Positions 8,005-16,378 of a DNA stretch of 64,000 nt are shown piece by piece. The notes under the pieces are model-generated. The model had not been told where the DNA came from and searched no databases. It saw nothing but the letters and a program-made list of their open reading frames with translations. Made by a program: the position numbers and the translations under genes. The DNA is taken from NCBI GenBank assembly GCA_024233215.1, contig JACKPW010000014.1:1-64000 (forward strand), read 5' to 3'. This DNA is from Verrucomicrobiales bacterium (GTDB lineage: Bacteria; Verrucomicrobiota; Verrucomicrobiia; Limisphaerales; J093). Every line of letters begins with the position of its first letter. Positions within the stretch are counted from its first letter, which is position 1.

Positions 8005-9309
8005 ATGACCGATGCCGTCCGGCAGTTTCTCGAGCACGCCCGTGCGGCGCAGGCTGGTGGTGCCTGGGTCAAGCTGACCTTGGGTGCACCCCGGGGCGGC
8101 GATCCAACTCTGCGCAAGGTCCTGGTCCGCCCGGTGGACCTGCGTGCGGGGCCGCGCCTCTCCTTTGTTTATCGTCACGACACCCGCGATCTCACGAAGA
8201 ACCTGGAACCGGAGGCGGGATTCACCTTGATGGGTGAGCTTCTGGGGCGGGCCTTTGGTTCCGCTCACCTCTTCACCACGGAAACCGAGGTAGAACTGCA
8301 GGTGCCGGCGAGCGGGGAGCCCCGGCTGCGCTGCCGGTCGCAGGCCAGGGCCAAAGCGCCGCCCTCCCGACACGACCGATCCCGGCACCGGTTGATCGAT
8401 CCCCGGGAGGCGCGTTGGCTTCACGCGCTGGGAGTGACCACCCGGGAAGGCGGCGTGTGCCGTGGCATGGAGGCGAAGTTCCGTCAGATCAACAAATTTG
8501 CCGAGATCCTCCACCATCAAATGGGCGGCCTGTTTCCGGAGGGGGGTGCTCTGACCCTGATGGACATGGGTTGTGGCAAGGGCTACCTCACCTTCGCCGC
8601 GTATGATTCCCTGAGACGGGCGGGGTGGGAGATCCGCGTCCGGGGTGTCGAGGCGCGCGAGGACCTGGTCACGCTGTGCAACGGGGTGGCGAAAGCCGGG
8701 GGGTTCGACGGCCTGAGTTTCGAGGCGGGCACGATTGCCGGCACCGACCCGGCCAATCCGGACATTCTGGTGGCACTGCACGCCTGTGATACCGCCACCG
8801 ACGATGCGCTCGCGAAGGGCATCCTGGCGGGAGCCTCGCTGATTCTCGTCGCACCCTGCTGTCACAAGGAACTCCGCCCGCACCTGCGTCCGCCGCCGCC
8901 CCTCCGGGGTGCGTTGCGGCATGGCATCCTGCTGGAGCGGCAGGCGGAGTTCGTGACCGACGCGTTGCGGGCGGCCCTGCTGGAATGGGCCGGCTACGAC
9001 ACCCGCGTCTTTGAGTTCATCTCCCCGGAGCACACCGCCCGGAACCTGATGATCGCGGCCACCAAACGGGTCCGGCCGCGCCCGCAGGGACTCCTGGCGG
9101 CTGCGGTTCGCGACCTTGCGGGGCACTACGGCATCGCTTCCCAGCACCTTGCGGTTCGACTGGGTTTCCCGCTTGCCGCATCCGGTGCGGATCCCGGCGG
9201 ACGGGTGGGAACCGGACGGAACCTGCCTGAGCGGGGGTCTGAACCGACCGGCTCAGGGTTCGGGGTTCCGCCTTCGGGCAGTCAAGGTGCCATGCCGCCT
9301 TCCGCTTGA
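8005..9309 (+). CDS. SAM-dependent methyltransferase (METTL25/TRMT13-like fold)
   Basis: A 434-residue cytoplasmic protein. Residues about 1-125 form an N-terminal domain with no clear name. A class I methyltransferase domain follows, with the SAM-binding loop LMDMGCGKGYLTFAAYD (about 188-204) and an acidic strand end VRGVEAREDL. The LHACDTATDDALAKG and VAPCCHKELR motifs are shared with the methyltransferase family that includes METTL25 and tRNA methyltransferase TRMT13 relatives. An RNA substrate is therefore plausible but unproven. The C-terminal 50 residues are Gly/Pro/Ser-rich and not conserved in character, so the true functional end may be earlier. It follows ygiQ by 54 bases and precedes an acyl-CoA ligase gene by 48. 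Confidence 0.8.
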   Translation: MTDAVRQFLEHARAAQAGGAWVKLTLGAPRGGDPTLRKVLVRPVDLRAGPRLSFVYRHDTRDLTKNLEPEAGFTLMGELLGRAFGSAHLFTTETEVELQVPASGEPRLRCRSQARAKAPPSRHDRSRHRLIDPREARWLHALGVTTREGGVCRGMEAKFRQINKFAEILHHQMGGLFPEGGALTLMDMGCGKGYLTFAAYDSLRRAGWEIRVRGVEAREDLVTLCNGVAKAGGFDGLSFEAGTIAGTDPANPDILVALHACDTATDDALAKGILAGASLILVAPCCHKELRPHLRPPPPLRGALRHGILLERQAEFVTDALRAALLEWAGYDTRVFEFISPEHTARNLMIAATKRVRPRPQGLLAAAVRDLAGHYGIASQHLAVRLGFPLAASGADPGGRVGTGRNLPERGSEPTGSGFGVPPSGSQGAMPPSA

Positions 9310-9357
9310 CGCCCGCCCCCCGCCTGCGCTAGTCACCCCGCGAAACAATCAGACGAG

Positions 9358-10848
9358 ATGAATCTCCACAGCGCGTTTCTTGATCAAGCCCGGAGACGGC
9401 CGGATTCCCCGGCCGTCTTCTTCGGGGCGGACACCTTCAGCTATGACCATTTTGCTGCAGGTTCCGCGGTTGTGGGAGGGGGCTTGCGGAGCCGGTTTGG
9501 GATTCAACCGGGGGATCGCGTGGGGTTGTGGCTGCACAACTGCCCGGAGTTCATCACCGCCTTGTTCGGCATTCTGCGCGCCGGGGCGGTTGCGGTGCCG
9601 GTGAACAACTTCCTCAAACCGGAGGAGGTGGCCTACATCCTGCGGGACGCCGGGTGTTCGATGCTGATCACCGATGACACGCTCAAGGCCGCCATGGACA
9701 CCTTCCTGATCGATGAGGCCGGGTTGCCGACCCTGACCGTGGGCGAGTTTTCGGCGTTGCCGGTGCCCGGTAAGGATTTTGCCGATGCGGCGAGCGGGGC
9801 GGAGGAGCTTGCGGTGCTGATCTACACCTCCGGAACCACGGGACATCCGAAGGGGGCGATGCTCAGCCACGCCAACCTGCTGCACAATGTCGCCAGTTGT
9901 CAGGAGGCACTGGACATCCTGGCGGAGGACCGGATTGCGGTGCTGTTGCCGATGTTTCACAGCTTCATGATGACCGTGGGCATTCTGCTGCCCCTGCTGA
10001 CCGGCGCATCGCAGGTCCTGGTCAAGTCGCTGAATCCCCCGAAGAACGCGGTCGGGGAGTTGATCCATCATCAGGCCACCATTCTGCCCGCCATCCCGCA
10101 GTTTTTTCGCGCGCTGGCGGCGGCGCCGGTGCCTCCCGGTTTGGCGCTGCGGCTGTGCGTCAGTGGCGCCGCGCCGTTGCCGGTGGACACGCTCACGAAT
10201 TTCAACGCCCGCTATCCGGTGCCCCTGATCGAGGGCTACGGATTGAGCGAGGCAAGTCCGGTGGTTTCGCTGAATCCACTGCATGGTACGAAGAAACCCG
10301 GCTCGGTGGGGCTGCCCATTCCCAACGTGGAGTTGACCATTCGCAGCGAGGCGGGTGAGGCGTTGCCGCAGGGCGAAACCGGGGAACTCTGCGTCCGCGG
10401 CGGCAATGTGATGTCCGGCTACTGGCGGATGCCTGACGCCACCGCGGAGACCATCCGTGACGGGTGGCTCTACACCGGGGACATGGGACATCAGGATGCC
10501 GATGGCTACACCTTCATCACCGATCGCAAGAAGGACATGCTGCTTGTCAACGGCATCAATGTCTATCCGCGGGAGATCGAGGAACTACTGCACCGGTATC
10601 AGGGCATTCGCGAGGCGGCGGTCATCGGGCGTCCGGACGCCCGCAGGGGCGAGCAACCCGTGGCCTACCTGGCACTGGTGGACGGGGAAGGATTGGACCG
10701 AGAGGCGCTCCGCCACTACCTGCGGGAACATCTGGCGGACTACAAAGTGCCCCGGCGGTATCACATCCTGCCGGCCCTGCCACGCAACGCCACCGGCAAG
10801 ATTCTCAAGACCACCCTGCGCAAAATGCCGGAACCGGCGACCGCCTGA
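9358..10848 (+). CDS. Long-chain fatty acid-CoA ligase-like AMP-forming enzyme
   Basis: A 496-residue class I adenylate-forming enzyme of the acyl-CoA synthetase type, predicted to activate a carboxylic acid with ATP and load it on CoA in the cytoplasm. The ordered motifs are all present: the P-loop YTSGTTGHPKGAM (about 159-171), the VPVNNFLKPEE substrate region, EGYGLSEASP, the YTGDMGHQDADGYTF aspartate motif, the hinge DRKKDMLLVNGINVYPREIE, and the C-terminal catalytic lysine in NATGKILKTTLR. The length and motifs best match FadD-type medium or long-chain ligases. The exact chain length cannot be read from sequence. No beta-oxidation genes lie nearby. Confidence 0.9.
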   Translation: MNLHSAFLDQARRRPDSPAVFFGADTFSYDHFAAGSAVVGGGLRSRFGIQPGDRVGLWLHNCPEFITALFGILRAGAVAVPVNNFLKPEEVAYILRDAGCSMLITDDTLKAAMDTFLIDEAGLPTLTVGEFSALPVPGKDFADAASGAEELAVLIYTSGTTGHPKGAMLSHANLLHNVASCQEALDILAEDRIAVLLPMFHSFMMTVGILLPLLTGASQVLVKSLNPPKNAVGELIHHQATILPAIPQFFRALAAAPVPPGLALRLCVSGAAPLPVDTLTNFNARYPVPLIEGYGLSEASPVVSLNPLHGTKKPGSVGLPIPNVELTIRSEAGEALPQGETGELCVRGGNVMSGYWRMPDATAETIRDGWLYTGDMGHQDADGYTFITDRKKDMLLVNGINVYPREIEELLHRYQGIREAAVIGRPDARRGEQPVAYLALVDGEGLDREALRHYLREHLADYKVPRRYHILPALPRNATGKILKTTLRKMPEPATA

Positions 10849-11091
10849 CCAGAGCCGGGGATTGTCGGGTCGGAGGGTCCGGTGCGCGTGCGGGAGGGGG
10901 GGCTGAGAGCGGAGGGCGAGGTGGCTTTCGCGCCCGGTGCTTTGGGGAGTCATTCCCTCAATCAACCGGCGGATGCCGGGGCATGTGAACGGGTGACCGG
11001 GAAAGTTCGAGGGAAACATCCGACTTGCCTCGCGACGCGGCCTTGGGCATACGGTGACGTCAGATCTCACCTGCCACTTGGAGTCGTCGTT

Positions 11092-14000
11092 ATGAAACGC
11101 ATGCTGAGGATGATTGGGTACGGCGTGTTTGGCGCAGCCCTTTTGCTTGAGAGCCCTGATTCTTTGTCCTTTCAATACCCGGAAGATGCCACCGCCATTG
11201 CCTGGGGAAGCAGCGGCCTGGAGGAGGTGCCGCAGGGCATGCTGGCACTGGACGCGGGGCCGGGTGGGAGGTTGGTGGTTCATCCGGACGGGAGCGTTGA
11301 AGGGGTGGGCCTTTTCGGTTCCCTGGAAGTGCCACCCGATCTCGAACGGGTCGTCGACGTGTCCATCGCGGATCTCCTTGCCGTCGCGCTGCTCGAGGAT
11401 GGCAGTCTGAGGTCGTGGGGAAGCTACTCGGAGTTTGGGGATGAGTTCGAGACCCCCATCCTGCCGCCGGTACTGCCGCCCACGGAACTCGGGGCCGTGG
11501 CAATCGGAGCCGGACTTGGCTACGGGGCAGCACTGACCGGGCAGGGCCGGTTGGTGGTCTGGGGAGACGAGTTCCTTCTGGCGGAGACGGTGCTGCCAAC
11601 GATCGACGACGGGATCGGTCTGTCGGTCTCGCCCGCTGAAGGGTTGGTGGTGCGGCGGAATGGCAGAGTGGCGTATTTCGGCAGGGCGGGGGCCTGGGGT
11701 GTCGGCGAGCACGCCTTTGAAGGTATTGGTGATGCGGTGGCGGTGGCGTGCGGGGCCGCTCACGCCTTGGTGCTCCATGAGGACGGGACGGTCACGGGTT
11801 ACGGTTTCTCCGGGGCGGCACAGGTTCCGGAAGGCCTGGACGATGTCACCGCCATCTCGGCCGGGTACCACCACAACCTCGCCCTCCGTAAGGATGGGAC
11901 GGTGGTGGCATGGGGCAGCACGTCGCCGGTGCCGGAGGGACTGGTTGGTGTGGTGGCGATTCACGCCAACGCGTTCAACAACGTGGCTTGGACCCGTGCC
12001 CCGTTTATCCGCCGGCAGCCGGAGCCGGTTGCCGCCGAACCGGGCGCAGGGGTTTCCTTGAGCGTTGAAGTGATGGACCGCCAGCCGGTTACCTACCAGT
12101 GGTGGCATGGCGACGAGGCGATCGCCGGCGCCACGGAAGCCTCCCTCGAGTTGCTGGCGTCGATCGAATCGGACTCCGGATTCTACCGCGTCACCGTCAG
12201 CAATGAAACCCAGGCGGTGACCAGTCGGGAGGCCCTGGTGGTGGTCGGGAGGCCCTGGATCGCGAGCCCTCCGCAAGCGCTCACCGTACCGGCGTTCTCG
12301 AACGCCGTGTTCCAGGTTGAGATCGTGAGTCCCCTGGCTGTGAACTATCAGTGGTTCTTCGATGGCCAGCCCATCGACGGGGCGAATGCGGGCCAACTTT
12401 CCTTGATCGACCTTTCCATGGACGATGCCGGGGACTACTCGGTGGAAGTGAGCAACTCGTACGGCAGCGTGGTCAGCAGTCCGGCGCACCTGACTGTCAC
12501 GCCCTCCGCTGCGATGGATCAATGGCAGGGCGGTTGGGGGGGAGGCATCATCATGCGGGACAACAACCGTAAGGCGGACCTGGCCCAGACGTTCACGGCG
12601 GGTGTCTCGGGCCTGCTGGACCGAATCGACGTCGTCAGCAGCGTCGGGCCTTACCTGGATTGGCCGACGATTGCCAGCGTCGTGGAGGCGGCGGACGGGC
12701 GTCCCGGTGAGGTCGTCCTGGGTCGCGTGGTGGCGCCGGGGAGCGTTGTGACGACCGTTTCCTGGGTGGACCTCGGGATCTACCTGCAGGCCGGGCGCCA
12801 GTATGCCCTGGTGCTATCGACCGAATCCCCCATGACCCCCGCGAGCCAGTACGGGTTTCGGACGTCGGCCGGCGACGTCTATGCCGGCGGCGATCTCTGG
12901 GAACGCCTTTCCGGAGGTGACTGGCAGCTGGCGTACCTGTTCAACGATGGCCATACCAAACGGGACCTGGTCTTCGTCACCTACGTGTTCCCGGGCATTC
13001 CCGCCCTCCGAATCGTGGCTCCGACTCCTGATTCACTCCTGCGGCTTGGTGAGCCCATTCGGGTTGCTGCCGCGGTCAGTCCGGAACTTCCCCCACCAGA
13101 CCAGGTCGAACTGCTGGTCGATGACGTGGTCGTTGCCGTGCTCACCGAAGCCCCGTATGAAACCGACTGGACCCCGATCGAGACGGGCAAGGCCACCTTG
13201 ATCGCCCGCGTGGTGGTCGCGGGCGAGGAGACGCTTTCGGCGCCCGTGGTCCTCGAGGTCCGTCCCGAGGGCCCGCCGAACGATGATTTCGTCCAGCGGA
13301 CCGTGCTGACGGGTGACTACGCCGTAGCCGACGCGACGCTCGAAGGGGCTACGATGGAACCTGGGGAGGGGGCTCTCTGGCCCAAGGACCTCTGGGGCAG
13401 CGTCTGGTGGGAATGGACTGCGCCGAGAACGGGGCCGGCGCGTGTGACTGCCGGAGGGCCGGAAGGTGCGGTGGCATGGGTCGCCGTCCTGGCCGGAACC
13501 GCGCTGGATTCCGCCGCACCGGAGATGACTGATGTGGGGGGCGGGACCTTTTCCGCGGTGGCCGGTCGGGTGTACCAGATTGGCATCGCAACGGGAATCC
13601 CTGTTCCGGGGGATTGGAGGCTGACGTTGGCACAGAGCGATGTCGGCATCGTTCAACCGACGGACGGCGTGGTCTTGAGCCGGCCGGGGGACCTGGCCGT
13701 GAGAGTTGGACGGCTCGGGGATTCGCGGGACCTCGTCCAGGTCGCACTGCGGCTGAACGACGACGTGGTGGCAACGTTTCCTGGTTCACTGGATCCCGCC
13801 GAGGCGGTCATTGGAATCGACCATCCGGGTTTCTACCGCCTGATCGCCGAGGCGGTTGATCAGACGGGGCTCGTTGTGGAATCGGATCTTGTGACGGTGA
13901 CCGTCCGTCCGGCGAACGACAACTACGAGCAGGCGATAGAAATTGTCGGACAGAACGTCACCACCAGCGGTGCCAACTTTGCCGCGACGCGTCAGAGCTT

Positions 14001-16275
14001 CGAACCGCTCTGGGCCAGCAACCAGGGCGGGAGTTCGGTTTGGTACCAGTGGACGGCGCCGGAGGACGGTCTTTGCTCGATTGGCGGCGCGGGCGTTGAT
14101 CCCGCCACGGGTTGGGAGTTCGGACTGCTGCTTGCCACGTTCCAGGGAGGCCCGCCGGGCTTGTGGACCCAGGTGGCGCAAAACGCCTTGCCTGGCGCCG
14201 GGGGGGGATCCTGGATGGCCACGGGCGGGACGACCTATCTGATTCTGGTGGACGGGGGGTATGGTGAGCAGGGGAGCTTCTCGTTTCAATTGCGGCTGCG
14301 TGCGGCCAACGATGACTACGCCATGGCTGCGCGGGTGGAAGGCCTGCGATACAGCCTTCTCACCTCATTTCGGGGAGCGATTGCGGACCCGGAGCAGGAA
14401 GTTCTGAACGGACTTGCGGACGCCCCTTCCCTCTGGTGGGAATGGCGGGCCCCGATCAGTTCCCGGGCCACCTTCCGCGCATCCAGTCCGGACGGAACCG
14501 TTCGCATCCTGGTCGGGGAGGCGTCTTCATTGGCAGGGTTCCTGCCGCTGGTCGACAGCGGCCCGGATTGGCAACCCGAGGTTGGGCTCTCCCTCCCGGT
14601 GACCGCCGGCACGCTCTACCGAATCGGCGTGTTCGCAAACCCCGGTTCCGAGCCGGCTTGTGAGGTGTCCTGGAAGACCGATGCCCTCCAAGTGCTCAGC
14701 CCGCGAGACAACAGCACGGTGACCGTTCCTTCCATGGTGCGACTGGCAGCCTGGTGCGAAGCCGGTCTGCAGGGCGTGGAACGACTCGAGTATCGCGCCA
14801 ACGGCCGGCTGGTTGCGGAGGCCTTGGAGCCTCCGTTTGCCGCCTGTTTCGAGGTGATTGAGACCGGAGCCTATCGCGTGGCAGCCACGGCATTTGCGAC
14901 GGACGGCACCATTAGTACCAGCCTGCCGGTCGATTTCCTGGCGGTGAGCGGTCACGATTTGCCGCACCCACGAGTCTTCGCCGGTGGGGCCTCGGACGCA
15001 TCCTACGTCGTCGACTCCGTCGGACACGTTCGTTTGAGCGGCATGAACCGCGGGCAGTTCGGACTGGTGCCCGCTGATGACCTGACCTCCCTTCACGAAG
15101 CGTCCTGGCCGGAGGGAGTCCGGGACTGGATGATGATCGTGGGTGGGTTCACCGACTACGGCTGGTCCGACTTGGTGCACCGATGGATCCCCAATAACGC
15201 GATCACCTTTGCCAGTTGGGCACTGACCTGGGACGGGCGGCTCTATCGCAATGGGATGGAGGCGGTTCCGTTTCCGCCCACGGTCACCGGCTGGAAAAAC
15301 GTGGTGGCTGGCGCGGGCGTCTCGTGGCAGCTCAGCACGGACGGGCGGCTCTTTTTCGATTCTGCCACCGAGATGACGCTCGCGACGGACGCAGGACCTT
15401 GGGCGGATTTCGGCGTGGGTGCGCGCGGGTTCCTCGCCACGCTGAGTGAGGATGGGCGTGCCTTCTTCCATTACCCGGGGTCGCAGGGGGGCTGGAACAG
15501 CGTGGTAGTAACGAATCCGCCGGATGTGGCCAGGTGGGTCGCCTTACAGGTCGCCGCTTTTCAAGTCATCCTGCTGGATGATCAAGGGCGTCTTCATCAG
15601 GCTGGTGTCTTTGGCGAGAGCACGGCGCCGCAACCCGTCCTGACGCCCGTGCCGTTTCCTCCGGGAGTGAGCCGATGGGAGCAGTTCTCCGTGGGTCAAC
15701 TGCATGCCCTGGCCTTGGGGGATAACGGGCAAGTCTACTCCTGGGGGCGGAACTGGGAGGGACAGCTGGGTATCGGACAGGCCGGCTGGATGAACCCGGA
15801 CGCCGGCGCGGAGTGGAAGCTGGAGCTGAACCTGGTGACCGTCCCCCCGGCGGTGACACGATGGTCCGCCATTGCCGCGGGGCGATTTCACTCGCTGGCC
15901 TTGGGTGACGATTGCGCCCTCTACGCCTGGGGAGACAACTCGGTCGGGCAATTGGGTCTGGGTCACGGGGCTCCGGTCACCGTACCGACGCGGGTTCCCA
16001 ACAGTGGCGTGCTTTGCGGCTTCCCGGTGGTGTTCACCGACGGCGAGGCCAGCCGCCTGCCTGACGGCAGCTTCCGGTTGACGTTTCGTTCCGACCGTAA
16101 CCGCTCCTACCTGATCCAGTACTCCGACGATGTGCGGGGGTTGGTCTGGCGGACGGCCTTCCCGGCCGTCCTCGGCACCGGCGAACTCATGGAATGGATT
16201 GACGACGGTCCGCCCAAGACGGAAGACCATCCCGCCACCGTTCCGAACCGCTTCTACCGGGTCGTGTTTGAATGA
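11092..16275 (+). CDS. Giant secreted RCC1-repeat/Ig-like protein
   Basis: A 1727-residue predicted exported protein. I start at the ATG giving MKRMLRMIGYGVFGAALLLES, a plausible signal peptide. The frame is open 210 bases further upstream but without protein-like character. Residues about 30-300 are RCC1-type propeller repeats (TAIAWGSSG, LRSWGSYSE, VVAWGSTSP). About 305-475 hold two Ig-like domains with VTYQWWHGDEAI and VNYQWFFDGQPI. A beta domain and a bacterial Ig-like domain follow. Three related modules begin with NDD or NDN near 728, 940 and 1072. Residues 1296-1643 are a second RCC1 block. The C-terminus (SYLIQYSDD) resembles tails common in verrucomicrobial surface proteins. Role is unknown, with adhesion or glycan binding plausible. 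Confidence 0.85.
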   Translation: MKRMLRMIGYGVFGAALLLESPDSLSFQYPEDATAIAWGSSGLEEVPQGMLALDAGPGGRLVVHPDGSVEGVGLFGSLEVPPDLERVVDVSIADLLAVALLEDGSLRSWGSYSEFGDEFETPILPPVLPPTELGAVAIGAGLGYGAALTGQGRLVVWGDEFLLAETVLPTIDDGIGLSVSPAEGLVVRRNGRVAYFGRAGAWGVGEHAFEGIGDAVAVACGAAHALVLHEDGTVTGYGFSGAAQVPEGLDDVTAISAGYHHNLALRKDGTVVAWGSTSPVPEGLVGVVAIHANAFNNVAWTRAPFIRRQPEPVAAEPGAGVSLSVEVMDRQPVTYQWWHGDEAIAGATEASLELLASIESDSGFYRVTVSNETQAVTSREALVVVGRPWIASPPQALTVPAFSNAVFQVEIVSPLAVNYQWFFDGQPIDGANAGQLSLIDLSMDDAGDYSVEVSNSYGSVVSSPAHLTVTPSAAMDQWQGGWGGGIIMRDNNRKADLAQTFTAGVSGLLDRIDVVSSVGPYLDWPTIASVVEAADGRPGEVVLGRVVAPGSVVTTVSWVDLGIYLQAGRQYALVLSTESPMTPASQYGFRTSAGDVYAGGDLWERLSGGDWQLAYLFNDGHTKRDLVFVTYVFPGIPALRIVAPTPDSLLRLGEPIRVAAAVSPELPPPDQVELLVDDVVVAVLTEAPYETDWTPIETGKATLIARVVVAGEETLSAPVVLEVRPEGPPNDDFVQRTVLTGDYAVADATLEGATMEPGEGALWPKDLWGSVWWEWTAPRTGPARVTAGGPEGAVAWVAVLAGTALDSAAPEMTDVGGGTFSAVAGRVYQIGIATGIPVPGDWRLTLAQSDVGIVQPTDGVVLSRPGDLAVRVGRLGDSRDLVQVALRLNDDVVATFPGSLDPAEAVIGIDHPGFYRLIAEAVDQTGLVVESDLVTVTVRPANDNYEQAIEIVGQNVTTSGANFAATRQSFEPLWASNQGGSSVWYQWTAPEDGLCSIGGAGVDPATGWEFGLLLATFQGGPPGLWTQVAQNALPGAGGGSWMATGGTTYLILVDGGYGEQGSFSFQLRLRAANDDYAMAARVEGLRYSLLTSFRGAIADPEQEVLNGLADAPSLWWEWRAPISSRATFRASSPDGTVRILVGEASSLAGFLPLVDSGPDWQPEVGLSLPVTAGTLYRIGVFANPGSEPACEVSWKTDALQVLSPRDNSTVTVPSMVRLAAWCEAGLQGVERLEYRANGRLVAEALEPPFAACFEVIETGAYRVAATAFATDGTISTSLPVDFLAVSGHDLPHPRVFAGGASDASYVVDSVGHVRLSGMNRGQFGLVPADDLTSLHEASWPEGVRDWMMIVGGFTDYGWSDLVHRWIPNNAITFASWALTWDGRLYRNGMEAVPFPPTVTGWKNVVAGAGVSWQLSTDGRLFFDSATEMTLATDAGPWADFGVGARGFLATLSEDGRAFFHYPGSQGGWNSVVVTNPPDVARWVALQVAAFQVILLDDQGRLHQAGVFGESTAPQPVLTPVPFPPGVSRWEQFSVGQLHALALGDNGQVYSWGRNWEGQLGIGQAGWMNPDAGAEWKLELNLVTVPPAVTRWSAIAAGRFHSLALGDDCALYAWGDNSVGQLGLGHGAPVTVPTRVPNSGVLCGFPVVFTDGEASRLPDGSFRLTFRSDRNRSYLIQYSDDVRGLVWRTAFPAVLGTGELMEWIDDGPPKTEDHPATVPNRFYRVVFE

Positions 16276-16282
16276 TGGCGAC

Positions 16283-16301
16283 GGGGGCGGTCCTCGCCCC
16301 C
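16283..16301. terminator. Possible bidirectional terminator hairpin
   Basis: A perfect 7-bp GC stem (16283-16289 with 16295-16301) closes a 5-base loop in the short gap between the convergent ends of the RCC1 protein gene and the DUF2961-protease gene. It is correctly placed to separate the two transcripts. There is no T-run, so intrinsic termination would be weak and the call rests mainly on position. Confidence 0.4.
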
Positions 16302-16378
16302 TGGCGGCCGGGGCTTGAAGCGGACCGCTCCTTCGGCGGAACGAATCACCTCGCGAGGCGGGAGGAACCGGATGGCGG

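Noticed and set aside
6952..9147. 731-codon minus-strand open frame
   Set aside because: Antisense to ygiQ and the methyltransferase gene, both with clear family motifs. The peptide is Arg/His/Gln-rich and shows no known fold.
9190..9300. Near-repeats GGAACC/GAACCG at the methyltransferase gene end
   Set aside because: The similarity is short and imperfect, within a low-complexity coding tail. Not enough for a repeat or attachment site.
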